Assembly (NCBI GenBank): GCA_964446485.1
Contig: CAYUOU010000010.1
Coordinates: forward strand, 1-64,000
Source: JBDRRP01 sp964446485
Lineage (GTDB): Bacteria > Desulfobacterota > Desulfobacteria > Desulfobacterales > JBDRRP01
DNA: 64,000 nucleotides
Direction: 5' to 3'
Both the position numbers and the translations under genes were made by a program. Under the pieces are notes generated by a model, which did no database searches, was not told the origin of the DNA, and saw only the letters and a program-made list of their open reading frames with translations. Every line of letters starts with the position of its first letter. Positions within the stretch are counted from its first letter, which is position 1. Positions 53,025 through 62,456 of the stretch are shown in pieces.

Positions 53025-53134
53025 ATCATTATCCCGGCAGAGCGAATGAAAGGATTTTTTGCTTCGGGCCGATGATTCCATATAGGCGATTAACACGAAT
53101 ATGCTAAACTAGAATCGGGCCGTCCGTTCGTCAA

Positions 53135-56100
53135 TTATCTTCGGGGGGGGGCGAGGGGGGCGAGAGGTTCTGGCCCGCCGGACGCCAACGCTTCCAGTGC
53201 CGCCGTCTCGGCATCCGACAACCGCTCGGTAAAGCGAATGTGAACGGTATAGTCGGATTGCATCATGTAGTTGACGCTCAGCACCTTGCCGATTCGGGTC
53301 GTTTTCCGAGGGGCGCCGTCCCTGCCCGGGATGCCGAAAGTCAATTGAAGCCGGCGACCCAGCAGTTTTCGTGCCGTATCCTTAGAGGGGGTTTTGATGA
53401 GAAAACACATGCCGCCGGCGGAGATGTCCGCCAGTTCGCCTCTGAAAGGCTTTCCCAACGGGGCATTGCCGGTGTCGACGAATTGGACGCGCAGCTTCCC
53501 GCGCACTTTGATGCGGTTGGCACTGCGGGGGGTGAGTCCGGCCTTTTTAAGCAGATCCTGCTCAGAGTCCTCCTTGAGAAAATGGTCGACGAGCTTCGGT
53601 TCCAGGGCCGGTTGGCTGTCTTTCCATGCCGCCAGGCTCGAGCGGGGCAGTGTCATGGCAACGACCGGTGTCATGGCCACCAGTGATGTGGTGCAGACTT
53701 TGATATTGAAAAAGGAGTCGGCGCCGGCCACCTCTCCCGGTTCATAGGCGCGCAGCAGGGTCTCCGTCTTGCCGTCTCCATAGACGGCTTTTGCTTTTCC
53801 CTGGTTGATGAAAAACAGCCGGTCGTTGATTTGATCCTGTTTGAGAATCACCGCGTCGGCCGGGTATTCGACGGTGTCCATGCCGTAAAACAACGCGTTG
53901 ATCTCCTCGGGGGACAGCTTCTGGCAGATCCCCTGCCATCGTTTCATCACGGTGCCTTCCAGAGCGGCCGACTTTTCCGATTCGATGATTTCCGCAGCAT
54001 TGACGATTTCCATCAACGCCATTTCGTCTACGCTCATGAGCTTGTCGCGAAGGGCTTCCGCCCGGTTGAAATTCTGGCTTCTGGCATGTGAGACGATGCG
54101 TTCGAAAAGCAATTTGACGGCGGCGTCGATATCGCCTGCCGCCACCAGCGCGTCCACCTCGCGTTCCTTTGCAGCATCCTCTGCGGAGACTTCCGGTGTC
54201 GATAGTGCCGGCGGACGACTTTCCGGCGCTGGTGGCGTCTCCGGCTGAACGATCTTGATTTGAAGGGCGGACAGGGCGTTTTTCGCCGCTTCCTGTACCT
54301 CGGCGGCGTAGGTTTTAAGGAGGCCCCCTTTCTGCTTGACAACCCGGGTGAGCGCCGGCACCGCCTCGGTGCTGCCGATCGCTTCAAGGGCCTGACAGAT
54401 TTTCTTCTGCAATGGATCCCGGTGTTTGGCCGAGACGGCGGCCTTGTTTTCGAGGAGTGAAGTGAGCGCGGGAACGGCCGGTGTGTGCTGCAAGGCGCCG
54501 AGCAGGGCGACCACGGCGACTTTCATCTGATCGCCGGCCGCGGGCAAATACCGGGTGAGCAGTTTCCCGCGGCGATCGCCGCCGATGGCATAAATAGCGT
54601 CGAGCGCTTCTCGTTGTACCCTCAGCTCAGTGTGGTGCAGGAGCGGCTCGAGGTAATCCAGGTGGGCGGGGCGGCCCATTTTTCCCATGAGCCAAACTAG
54701 GTCCCGAAGCGTGGTCCACTGGGCATCCCGATCCAACCGTTCCAGGAGCGCCGGCAGGCCCGTCTCGCCCAGTTCCGGATAGATGTGACGTGCGCGAATG
54801 CGTCGTGACCGGTCCGTGGTATCCTCCAGCGCATCAAGGAGGTGAACAGCGGCATGCGGACAAAGGAGCGACAGCGACGTGATCCCTTCCGGTGCACAAG
54901 TCCCTTCCGCGTCGCAGCAGCCTTCCATGACCCGGTCCAGGGTCTCCCTGTCGGCAATGGCCGTCAAGGTGTCCTCACAGATGGACAAGATGCTCTGGCC
55001 TTTGGGGATGTCTCCACGAATGATGCTGTCGATGGGTTTTAGCAGTCGATTGGCCTGGCGGTAGTCCCCCTGCCGAAGGAGGGCCTGGGTTTGCTGCCCC
55101 AGCGCCGCGTAAACGTCCTCAGTGGCGGGCACGACGATGGATTCCGAATGAATCCACCCCACCAGGTCGACGGTCATTTCGTGGGCGGCTTTTCGGTGCC
55201 CCTGGGAGCGCAAAACGCTGCTGGTTTCAGCAATCACCGCCGCGGCGGCGGCGCGCGTGGCACCATCGTCGCTGCGCAGCCCCTGATGCATCCGCTTGAT
55301 CATCGTCGCTGCGACTTGCTGCTTTCCTTTGGCCATAAGTTGACCGATGGTGCGGGGAATGGATCGCGCCAGTTCGGCATCCTTCAACCCGCTGATGTCG
55401 CCGCCCATGATTGCCTGGGTGCCGGCTTTGAGTCGCGTCAGCCGGGTTCGCTTTTCTGTTTCGGCCATCCCTTCGATACGGCCGCTGAGCCGTTGGCCCT
55501 TTTCAGAGCGCATGAGGGTCCCGAAGACGGAGGGCCCACCGATGGCATTATCCTGAGGGTGGGCGGCCTGGAGCCGGGCGGCCAGTGCCGAAAAGGCTTC
55601 ATCATTGAGGAGATCGGCCATCTCGGTAACCACCGCGGACTCATGGACGCCGGGGGGCGTATCGATGAGCACCCGAGCCAGCGCGTCCGGTGCCATGCCG
55701 GCCAGGGCTCTCGCCACGTCGCTCTTGAGACCGACCTCCGGGCCGGTCGGTTCCTGATCTCCCAGCATGACGACCATCCGGACCAGGGCCTGGGACGCAC
55801 TCTTGCCCAGAGCGTCCGGCCGTGTCAGTCGGGAGATTTCACCGTGGACCGCCGCGGCCAGATCTTCCTGTCTGCGCCCTGACTGCTGAACAGGGATGTC
55901 GAAGCCGGCGCCGGGGCCTGCCCCCAGTTCTCCGGGCACTGGGACCGGTGCCGTTTGTTCGGCATTTCGAGCGCTGGTGACCACCTGGTCTTTACCCACG
56001 GCCACGTAGACTTTGTGATCCACGAGAATATGTGGCAGGGCGGCTTCCTGCAGCAGTTGCTGAAGACCGCCCTCGGCGTGGACGTCTTCGGGTTTTTGGC

Positions 56101-56443
56101 TCAACAGGGCAAACAGTGTTTCCAGTTCCGCACCGCCCACCCCCTGCTGAAAGGTGAGATCGCGGATGCCGAAATTGAGGAGTATTTCAAGAAAGGCCCC
56201 CGCCTGGGGCTTCTTGAGTTCGCTTTCGCTCAGGGGTTCATTGAAAACGAGGAGCACTTTTTCCGATTCGGCGAAGGTGAGACTGCCATGCTCATCGAGA
56301 ATGCGGCCCAGGGGGGGGAGGACCCGTTCGACGGATGTTTTCACCATTGCACTGCCGGCGGGATAGAGACGGATGTTACGAATGGCGGCGTTGATGGCCA
56401 CCATCGCCTCTATGGCCTTGGCGATGAGGTCCGGTGAGCTCAT
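53135..56443 (-). CDS. Large HEAT-repeat protein with cNMP-binding-like and PilZ domains
   Basis: 1102 residues, soluble. An N-terminal helical region (1-150), a long helical middle with HEAT-like repeats (about 590-740, e.g. LEPLLHHTELRVQREALDAIYAIGG), a Pro-rich linker, a CRP-type cyclic-nucleotide-binding-like domain (about 850-955) and a C-terminal PilZ domain (973-1080). The PilZ domain keeps both c-di-GMP motifs: RSANR (Arg973, Arg977) and DISAGG (Asp1006, Ser1008, Gly1011). In the cNMP-like domain the phosphate cassette reads GEVAGADSFFNIKVCTT, without the usual arginine, so cAMP binding is doubtful. The start at 56443 follows GGGGAAATGTT. Likely a c-di-GMP-controlled scaffold; partners unknown. 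Confidence 0.85.
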   Translation of the reverse strand: MSSPDLIAKAIEAMVAINAAIRNIRLYPAGSAMVKTSVERVLPPLGRILDEHGSLTFAESEKVLLVFNEPLSESELKKPQAGAFLEILLNFGIRDLTFQQGVGGAELETLFALLSQKPEDVHAEGGLQQLLQEAALPHILVDHKVYVAVGKDQVVTSARNAEQTAPVPVPGELGAGPGAGFDIPVQQSGRRQEDLAAAVHGEISRLTRPDALGKSASQALVRMVVMLGDQEPTGPEVGLKSDVARALAGMAPDALARVLIDTPPGVHESAVVTEMADLLNDEAFSALAARLQAAHPQDNAIGGPSVFGTLMRSEKGQRLSGRIEGMAETEKRTRLTRLKAGTQAIMGGDISGLKDAELARSIPRTIGQLMAKGKQQVAATMIKRMHQGLRSDDGATRAAAAAVIAETSSVLRSQGHRKAAHEMTVDLVGWIHSESIVVPATEDVYAALGQQTQALLRQGDYRQANRLLKPIDSIIRGDIPKGQSILSICEDTLTAIADRETLDRVMEGCCDAEGTCAPEGITSLSLLCPHAAVHLLDALEDTTDRSRRIRARHIYPELGETGLPALLERLDRDAQWTTLRDLVWLMGKMGRPAHLDYLEPLLHHTELRVQREALDAIYAIGGDRRGKLLTRYLPAAGDQMKVAVVALLGALQHTPAVPALTSLLENKAAVSAKHRDPLQKKICQALEAIGSTEAVPALTRVVKQKGGLLKTYAAEVQEAAKNALSALQIKIVQPETPPAPESRPPALSTPEVSAEDAAKEREVDALVAAGDIDAAVKLLFERIVSHARSQNFNRAEALRDKLMSVDEMALMEIVNAAEIIESEKSAALEGTVMKRWQGICQKLSPEEINALFYGMDTVEYPADAVILKQDQINDRLFFINQGKAKAVYGDGKTETLLRAYEPGEVAGADSFFNIKVCTTSLVAMTPVVAMTLPRSSLAAWKDSQPALEPKLVDHFLKEDSEQDLLKKAGLTPRSANRIKVRGKLRVQFVDTGNAPLGKPFRGELADISAGGMCFLIKTPSKDTARKLLGRRLQLTFGIPGRDGAPRKTTRIGKVLSVNYMMQSDYTVHIRFTERLSDAETAALEALASGGPEPLAPLAPPRR

Positions 56444-56882
56444 AACATTTCCCCGTTGGGGGTGATGATCCCGTTGGTGCGGCGCCTGAGACGGTGGGCG
56501 CGTCGACGGCAACTGGCCCGGCCTCACTTGGGGAGACAAAACAAGGCTACAGTAATGGGTAAGCGTGTTCTTGTCAATTGTGCGCAAACACCGGCAATGC
56601 GGCGGCAGCCGCGGTGGGGGCGGGTGGCCGCTTATGCCATTCCACTAAAGGCGCTTGACGCACATACGGTGTCTATCCTAATAAAGTTACGATTGCCCGT
56701 GTAACACACCCGCTTGCCTTGCTCCCGTAATCGCCGGCCGTACCACCGCATGAATGTTCGCCTCCGACCGTATTGCATTGGGGCTGCATCAGGCATCGGC
56801 GGCCGCTCATCATCACGAATGTGAACCCGAAATCGAAAGGAGGGTATTGCCGACACCGGCCCGCCGCTGTTGGCAAGACGTC
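56444..56882. other. Divergent intergenic region before purH genes
   Basis: 439 bases between the divergent HEAT/PilZ gene and the IMP cyclohydrolase gene. A weak plus-strand promoter is possible (TTGACG at 56655-56660, TAATAA at 56679-56684). An AAAGGAGGG at about 56836 suggests translation might begin at a TTG at 56847, twelve codons before the ATG I chose for the next gene. No other gene or RNA recognised. Confidence 0.45.
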
Positions 56883-57560
56883 ATGACACTCAACATCGTA
56901 GAGAAAATAGACCCATGGGTGGATGTCCGAAACGTGCTGATCAGTGTGTCGGACAAAACCGGCCTGGACAGCCTGGTCTCAGGTCTCGTCGCCGTCAATC
57001 CGGATATCCGCATCTTTTCCACCGGGGGGACCTACGGCCGCATCCGCGACATTCTCGGGAATGCCGCGGATGGCGTGCTGACGCCGGTCTCCGATTATAC
57101 CGGTCAGCCGGAAACCCAGGGCGGGCTCGTCAAAACCCTTGATTTCAAAATTTACCTGGGGCTGCTGACCGAAACCTACAACGACGCCCATCGTGGTGAT
57201 TTGGAACGCACCGGGGCAGTGCCCATCGACATGGTGGTCGTCAATCTCTACCCGTTCGAGGAGACCATCGCCACCGATGGGGTGACGCCGGAGATGGCCA
57301 GGGGCAATATCGATATCGGCGGCCCGTGCATGATTCGTGCGGCGGCGAAGAATTTCATCCGGGTTGCCTCCGTGGTGGACCCCGGGGATTACCCCGATAT
57401 TCTTTCCGCGCTTGAACAGAACGCAGGGCGCTTGGCACTGGAGATGCGGTTTTCCCTCGCCACAAAAGCGTTCACCCATACGGCGGCCTACGACCGCGCC
57501 ATCAGCGAATATCTGACGCGGACCCCGGTGAGCCGGGTGGCCGATTGCTACCAACAATAA
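56883..57560 (+). CDS. IMP cyclohydrolase (stand-alone PurH N-terminal domain)
   Basis: 225 residues. Closes the ring of FAICAR to give IMP, the last step of purine synthesis. Family motifs: NVLISVSDKTGLDSLV, IFSTGGTYGRI, VVNLYPFEETI and NIDIGGPCMIRAAAKN. It ends just where the cyclohydrolase half of a normal PurH would join the transformylase half. The next gene supplies that half after a 33-base gap. The start ATG at 56883 has a weak site; a TTG at 56847 behind AAAGGAGGG is the alternative. Confidence 0.9.
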   Translation: MTLNIVEKIDPWVDVRNVLISVSDKTGLDSLVSGLVAVNPDIRIFSTGGTYGRIRDILGNAADGVLTPVSDYTGQPETQGGLVKTLDFKIYLGLLTETYNDAHRGDLERTGAVPIDMVVVNLYPFEETIATDGVTPEMARGNIDIGGPCMIRAAAKNFIRVASVVDPGDYPDILSALEQNAGRLALEMRFSLATKAFTHTAAYDRAISEYLTRTPVSRVADCYQQ

Positions 57561-57593
57561 TCCATGGTGCCAGTGGCACGAGAAGGAGCGATC

Positions 57594-58844
57594 ATGACCC
57601 AAGATCTTAAACAGATGTACCGCACCGTGATGGGGGATCAATTCCCCCCGCGGATGGAAGTGAGCTTTGTGGACGACGGCGGACGGCAAACCCTATTCTA
57701 TGAAAAGGTCACCTGGCAGGTGGACGGGGTGGAAAAGGGGCTGCGGTACGGTGAAAACCCCGGCCAGGAGGCCGCCCTTTACCGGCTCACCAACGGCAAC
57801 CTCGTTCTGGGTGACACACAAACCCTTCAGCCGGGCAACTACCTCGCCTCGGACATCGAACTGCTTCAATCCGGAAAGCACCCCGGGAAGACGAACCTCA
57901 CCGATGCCGACAACGCCCTCAATATCCTGCGCTATTTTACCGACAGGCCGACGGCGGTCATCGTCAAACACAACAATCCCTGCGGCGTAGCGCGGGATGC
58001 GTCGCTGGCAGAAGCCTATCGGAAGGCCAACATGGCGGATCGGGTGGCGGCCTTCGGCGGGTGCATTGCCCTGAACCGCCCGGTGGATCGGGAAACGGCG
58101 GAGGCCGTGGTGGCCCAGTATGCCGAGGTTGTGGTGGCGCCGGATTTTGAAGACGGGGTCATGGATGTCTTTGCCACGAAGAAAAACCTCCGGGTGATCC
58201 GCATCAATGCCATCCATCGGTTGCAGGCGTTCGTAGGCCAGCGCTGTGTGGAATTCAAAAGCCTCATCGACGGCGGCGTGATCGCCCAGTGGTCGTTCGT
58301 GCCCGCTGCCCGCACGCCGGAGGACGTCACGCTGGCGGCCTGCGAACATGGCGGCCAAACCTATCAGATCACAACCGCCCCCACCGCGGCCCAATACGAC
58401 GATCTGCTTTTCGGCTGGCTGGTGGAGTCGGGCATTACTTCCAATTCGGTCATTTATGTCAAGGACCAGGTGACCGTGGGTATCGGCACCGGTGAGCAGG
58501 ACCGCGTCGGCGTTGCGGAGATCGCGCGGGACAAAGCCTACCGAAAGCTGGCCGACCGCTATTGCTTCGAAGAACACGGCCTGCCCTACAACGAGCTTGC
58601 CGATATGGAGAAGAAATCCGCCGTCGATGCCCGTGTCGACAACGAAAAGGGTGGGCTCGTCGGTGCGGCCATGGTGAGCGATGCCTTTTTCCCATTTCGC
58701 GATGGTGTCGACGTGGGCATCCGGGAGGGCGTTGCCGCTGTGATTCAGCCCGGCGGCTCCACCAACGACCACCAGGTGATCACCGCCTGCAACGAAGCCG
58801 GGGTGACCATGGTGTTTACCGGGCAAAGATCGTTCAAACATTGA
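57594..58844 (+). CDS. AICAR transformylase (stand-alone PurH C-terminal domain)
   Basis: 416 residues. Formylates AICAR with 10-formyl-THF, the step before cyclohydrolase. Motifs: LRYGENPGQEAALYRL near the N-terminus, the catalytic VIVKHNNPCGVA (Lys, His), FGGCIALNRPVD and a final NEAGVTMVFTGQRSFKH, the canonical PurH end. The ATG at 57594 has a GAAGGAGC site. It has its own N-terminal region of about 50 residues absent from the fused enzyme. With the upstream gene it makes a split PurH. Confidence 0.92.
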   Translation: MTQDLKQMYRTVMGDQFPPRMEVSFVDDGGRQTLFYEKVTWQVDGVEKGLRYGENPGQEAALYRLTNGNLVLGDTQTLQPGNYLASDIELLQSGKHPGKTNLTDADNALNILRYFTDRPTAVIVKHNNPCGVARDASLAEAYRKANMADRVAAFGGCIALNRPVDRETAEAVVAQYAEVVVAPDFEDGVMDVFATKKNLRVIRINAIHRLQAFVGQRCVEFKSLIDGGVIAQWSFVPAARTPEDVTLAACEHGGQTYQITTAPTAAQYDDLLFGWLVESGITSNSVIYVKDQVTVGIGTGEQDRVGVAEIARDKAYRKLADRYCFEEHGLPYNELADMEKKSAVDARVDNEKGGLVGAAMVSDAFFPFRDGVDVGIREGVAAVIQPGGSTNDHQVITACNEAGVTMVFTGQRSFKH

Positions 58845-58942
58845 ATAAAATTTCGCCTCGTGCGCGTACGCGTAATTCGGTGGACCTGTAGAAAACCGAT
58901 TGGCGATTACGAGCACGCGCACGATCAGTTCTGCACCATCGA

Positions 58943-60025
58943 TCAGTTTCCCGCCAGCAGTTGCGAATCGTCCACCCTGATCTCCTGTTTTGCCAGCGTG
59001 ACTTCGGAAACGATGTGGACGGCGCGGTCGATGTCGGCCGGCTGAATATGAAGATGGGTCACTGCACGAACGAGGGTGGGGCCGGCCGCCAGCATCCGGA
59101 CACCGGCCTTGGCAAGGCGTCGAACCCATTCGGCGGCCGTACCGCCGGCTGTCGACACATCGAAATAGACGATGTTGGTAAGGACGCGCGCCGGGTCGAG
59201 AAAAATACCCGGTATGTCGGCAATCCCCTCTGCCAGTCGGCGGGCATTGGCATGGTCCACGGGGAGACGGTCCACGTGCCGGGTGAGGGCCACCATGCCT
59301 GCTGCGGCCAGAATACCGGCCTGACGCATGCCCCCACCCACCACTTTTCGCATCCGGCGGGCCTTTTGGATAAACGCCGTGCTCCCACAAATCATGGATC
59401 CTGCCGGCGCCCCCAGGCCTTTGCTGAGGCAGAAACTCAACGAATCGGCCGGATCTGCCAACGCCCTGACACTGGTTCCGAGGGCCGCCGCGGCATTGAA
59501 GATCCTCGCCCCGTCAACGTGAAGCGACATGCCGTTGGCATGCGCCGCCTCGGCGACGGTCCGGGTGTACCGGGCCGTCAGGGGCGTGCCCGCGCATCGG
59601 TTGTGGGTGTTTTCCAGGGCCACAAGGCGCGACCGGGGAAAGTGAACGTCGTCGGGGCGGATCGCCGCGGTGACGGCCGCCGGGTCCAGCGTGCCGTCGG
59701 CCCGGTTGGGGATCGTCCTGGGTTGAACGCCGCCCAATGCCGCCGCCCCGCCCTGTTCGTAAAAGAAGATGTGGGCCTGATCGCCCAGGATCATTTCATC
59801 GCCCCGGCCGCAGTGGGTCAGCACGCTGACCAGGTTGGCCATGGTTCCACTCGGAACGAACAGCGCTGCCGGTTTGCCGGTCATCTCCGAGGCCAAGGCT
59901 TCGAGGCGATGGACGGTGGGGTCTTCCGAAAACACATCATCGCCCACCTCAGCGGCGGCCATGGCTTCGCGCATTTCCGGGGTGGGGCGGGTCAGGGTGT
60001 CAGAGCGCAGGTCGATGGGTTCCAT
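58943..60025 (-). CDS. Low-specificity L-threonine aldolase
   Basis: 360 residues, PLP fold type I. Splits L-threonine/allo-threonine to glycine and acetaldehyde. N-terminal IDLRSDTLTRPTPEMREAMA and VGDDVFSEDPTVHRLE are the family signature; the PLP lysine is in FCLSKGLGAPAGS and HVDGARIFNAA holds the cofactor Asp. Stereospecificity is not read from sequence. The gene stands alone, convergent with purH. Confidence 0.92.
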   Translation of the reverse strand: MEPIDLRSDTLTRPTPEMREAMAAAEVGDDVFSEDPTVHRLEALASEMTGKPAALFVPSGTMANLVSVLTHCGRGDEMILGDQAHIFFYEQGGAAALGGVQPRTIPNRADGTLDPAAVTAAIRPDDVHFPRSRLVALENTHNRCAGTPLTARYTRTVAEAAHANGMSLHVDGARIFNAAAALGTSVRALADPADSLSFCLSKGLGAPAGSMICGSTAFIQKARRMRKVVGGGMRQAGILAAAGMVALTRHVDRLPVDHANARRLAEGIADIPGIFLDPARVLTNIVYFDVSTAGGTAAEWVRRLAKAGVRMLAAGPTLVRAVTHLHIQPADIDRAVHIVSEVTLAKQEIRVDDSQLLAGN

Positions 60026-60157
60026 AAGGGCGTTCTCCGGGGGTTCGGGTAGCGGCCGTGAAGGGCGACTGATTCAGGGATGAATAGAAACAAAATGGCG
60101 CGGATGCAAGAAAAACCTGACTCCGCGGATCTGTATTGGTAGGGGTGTCGCCGATGG

Positions 60158-60634
60158 TCAGGAGCGTTTCAGCTGCCAGGTGAGAAGGCGTGCGCCGAAG
60201 ACGGATTCGGTGTGCCGGGCGGTCTCGGCGGGCTCCGGCACCCCACCGTGTCGATGACCCCGGCGCTGCAATTCGCCGACGGCATTTTCACGATTGACGT
60301 AGGCCGCACTGAACTCCGGATTGATGCGGATGGCGCGGGTGTAATCGCTGACGGCCTTTTCAAATTCACCGATATTGGCCCATGCCAGACCTCTTAAATT
60401 GAACGTGCGGTCCCGCAAGGGGTTGAGCGAAATGGCGGCAGTGAAATCGGAAATGGCTTCGGGCATCCGCGCCTCACGCATGAACGCGGATCCCCTGCTG
60501 AGGTAGGCCGGCTCGTAGTCTGGGTCGAGGGTGATGGCCTCGGTGAAGAGGCTGATGCTGTTCCCATATTCTCCGCTGGTAAACAGTATCATGCCGGCCT
60601 TAAAAAGCTTTTCGGCGGTCATGTCTGCGGACAT
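60158..60634 (-). CDS. Tetratricopeptide repeat protein
   Basis: 158 residues from the ATG at 60634, ten bases after GGAGG. Three TPR units follow each other: AEKLFKAGMILFTSGEYGNS, AYLSRGSAFMREARMPEAIS and TFNLRGLAWANIGEFEKAVS, each ending in the -LDP/-LNP/-INP turn. The last 40 residues (ELQRRGHRHGGVPEP onward) lose the pattern, possibly an old frameshift. Protein-protein interaction scaffold; no partner seen. Confidence 0.75.
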   Translation of the reverse strand: MSADMTAEKLFKAGMILFTSGEYGNSISLFTEAITLDPDYEPAYLSRGSAFMREARMPEAISDFTAAISLNPLRDRTFNLRGLAWANIGEFEKAVSDYTRAIRINPEFSAAYVNRENAVGELQRRGHRHGGVPEPAETARHTESVFGARLLTWQLKRS

Positions 60635-60725
60635 CTTGGAAGCGCCTCCGTGAACCCTCAGGACTGAATGCCCAGCGGCAGGGAATAAGCCCTTCGGATC
60701 CAGCAATTATCTGTGGGACACGATA

Positions 60726-60941
60726 CTATAACCCCATGGTGTCGAGACAGGCAATAAAATCATCGGCAAAGGCGTCCTGGATAGCGCCTTCACGACCAAA
60801 CTCGGCAATGTCGGTGACGGTGTTTTCGGCAGCGCCGTAGTCCACATCCCAGCCCTTTTCTTTCAGTGACGCGATGACCTGATCGGTCTGTTCCCGCGTT
60901 GCGCTGCTGCCGATATTTCCCTCGGAAATGAAGAATTTCAT
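60726..60941 (-). CDS. Small conserved-looking protein of unknown function
   Basis: 71 residues from the ATG at 60941, behind AGGAAGGCAATT. Reads MKFFISEGNIGSSATREQTD and then an acidic stretch ending FIACLDTMGL. No cysteine cluster, signal or membrane helix. I do not recognise the family. The good binding site and the compact frame support it as a gene. Neighbour to another small unknown on the same strand. Confidence 0.6.
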   Translation of the reverse strand: MKFFISEGNIGSSATREQTDQVIASLKEKGWDVDYGAAENTVTDIAEFGREGAIQDAFADDFIACLDTMGL

Positions 60942-61011
60942 AATTGCCTTCCTAAAAGTGGTTTCTGGAACGACCGCCACGGGGGTGTTGCGCGCAATAC
61001 CATACGGGCCG

Positions 61012-61302
61012 TTACGCCGTTTCCGGCGGGGGATCTGAACGGGGTGCACAGCGGTGTTCCCCGCCGGCATTTTTTAGATAGTCATAGAGGCTGACGCGTT
61101 GATCACACTTGATGTAGTCTCGGATGTGTTGCATGAGGTACTCGACGGTCGCCGCTTCCCCATCGACCTCCAAGCGGAATGCCAACAGGCGCTGAAGGTT
61201 TTTGTTGCCCTTTTCACGATCCGGCACCATGCGCAGGAGACGCTGAAACACGATCTGGAAAGGACCCTTTCGTTCTTCGATAGCGATAACATTGTCCATC
61301 AT
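61012..61302 (-). CDS. Small protein of unknown function
   Basis: 96 residues from the ATG at 61302 (ATGATG behind TACGGAGCAGCC). Reads MMDNVIAIEERKGPFQIVFQ and has KNLQRLLAFRLEVDGEAATVEYLMQHI; the last 20 residues are Pro/charge-rich. Not recognised. The frame extends far upstream on the minus strand, but that part is antisense to the gamma-carbonic anhydrase gene. Confidence 0.6.
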   Translation of the reverse strand: MMDNVIAIEERKGPFQIVFQRLLRMVPDREKGNKNLQRLLAFRLEVDGEAATVEYLMQHIRDYIKCDQRVSLYDYLKNAGGEHRCAPRSDPPPETA

Positions 61303-61509
61303 GGCTGCTCCGTATTTTAAGGACGGCCCCGATGTGATAACAACTTCACAATAACGATGATTTCGGCAGATGCAAATGGTCTGTGCATTGGTTTTCGGCA
61401 CCCCTGCAACCCCAGCGCAGGAATGGGCGGCCGGTCCATCGGCCGCTTCTTGCACATCCGTCGCAGCCGGTGACAACATGAACCTGACACCCGGATTGAG
61501 GAGAATCTC

Positions 61510-62028
61510 GTGATTGTGACCTATGAAGGACGCGCGCCGGTCATCGGCGACGGCGTCTTCGTTGCGCCCAACGCCATCGTGATTGGTGAGGTGCGCATCG
61601 GCAGCAACGCCAGCGTTTGGTACGGCACCGTCATCCGCGGCGATATGGATGCCATTGCCATCGGGGATGACAGCAACATTCAGGACAACTGCACCATTCA
61701 TACGGATGACGGTTTCCCGGTTCTCATCGGCAACCGTGTCACCGTGGGGCATAATGCGGTGATCCATGGCTGCACGCTGGAAGACGGGTGCCTCATCGGC
61801 ATGGGCGCTGTGGTGCAAAACGGGGCGCGCATCGGCCGTGGTGCGGTTGTCGCAGTGGGGGCGGTGGTTCGCATGGGGCAGGAAGTCCCGGCGGGGCACC
61901 TGGCCGCCGGCGTCCCCGCGCAGATCAAGAAATCATTGGATGATGCGGCCAGGGCGGAATTTCGGGAAGCCGCCGATCATTACCTTCACCTACTACCGCG
62001 GCATCGGCGGTTGTTTGAAACGCCGTGA
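61510..62028 (+). CDS. Gamma-carbonic anhydrase family protein
   Basis: 172 residues. Left-handed beta-helix hexapeptide protein: GEVRIGSNASVWYGTVIRGD, QDNCTIHTDDGFPVLIG, VGHNAVIHGC and GMGAVVQNGARIG. The three metal-binding His positions of the gamma-CA/YrdA group fall in CTIH, VGH and IH. Members are annotated as carbonic anhydrases, often without proven activity. Start codon GTG at 61510 behind GAGGAGAATCTC. Overlaps the next frame end; trmO follows 20 bases later. Confidence 0.88.
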   Translation: MIVTYEGRAPVIGDGVFVAPNAIVIGEVRIGSNASVWYGTVIRGDMDAIAIGDDSNIQDNCTIHTDDGFPVLIGNRVTVGHNAVIHGCTLEDGCLIGMGAVVQNGARIGRGAVVAVGAVVRMGQEVPAGHLAAGVPAQIKKSLDDAARAEFREAADHYLHLLPRHRRLFETP

Positions 62029-62048
62029 TCGACACAGGAGGCTCCGGC

Positions 62049-62456
62049 ATGACCACCCTATCCATGGTTCCCATCGGAACGGTACACCGACAAGACGACC
62101 GCGCCTGGATCGATGTCGCCCCGGAATATGCCGACGGCCTGCTGGGGATTGAAGGATTTTCACATGTTCACGTGATCTACTGGTTTCATGAAAACGACAC
62201 CCCCGATCAGCGTGCCATGTTGCAGGTGCATCCGCGAAAGGACCCGGCCAACCCGCTCACCGGCGTGTTTGCCACCCACTCCCCCAAAAGGCCCAATCTT
62301 GTGGCCCTGACCCTGTGCCGAGTGTTGGGGATCGACGGCACCCGGATCACCGTATCGGGGCTGGATGCCCGGGACGGCAGTCCGGTGATCGACATCAAGT
62401 GTTACATCCCCTACGATGTCGCTTCGAGGGATATCACCGTTCCACGGTGGGTGTAA
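62049..62456 (+). CDS. trmO: tRNA (t6A37) N6-methyltransferase TrmO family
   Basis: 135 residues, UPF0066/TrmO (YaeB) fold. Family motifs: PIGTVH, GIEGFSHVHVIYWFHEND, GVFATHSPKRPNLVALTLCRVLGIDG and GSPVIDIKCYIPYD. Methylates N6-threonylcarbamoyladenosine in tRNA for threonine using SAM. The ATG at 62049 has an AGGAGG site eight bases upstream; an in-frame GTG at 62025 overlaps the previous gene. The stop overlaps the recD2 start by one base (TAATG). Confidence 0.88.
   Translation: MTTLSMVPIGTVHRQDDRAWIDVAPEYADGLLGIEGFSHVHVIYWFHENDTPDQRAMLQVHPRKDPANPLTGVFATHSPKRPNLVALTLCRVLGIDGTRITVSGLDARDGSPVIDIKCYIPYDVASRDITVPRWV

Noticed and set aside
61303..61899. Long N-terminal extension of the small unknown protein at 61012-61302
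   Set aside because: It is antisense to the gamma-carbonic anhydrase gene and shows no domain; the ATG at 61302 has its own binding site.
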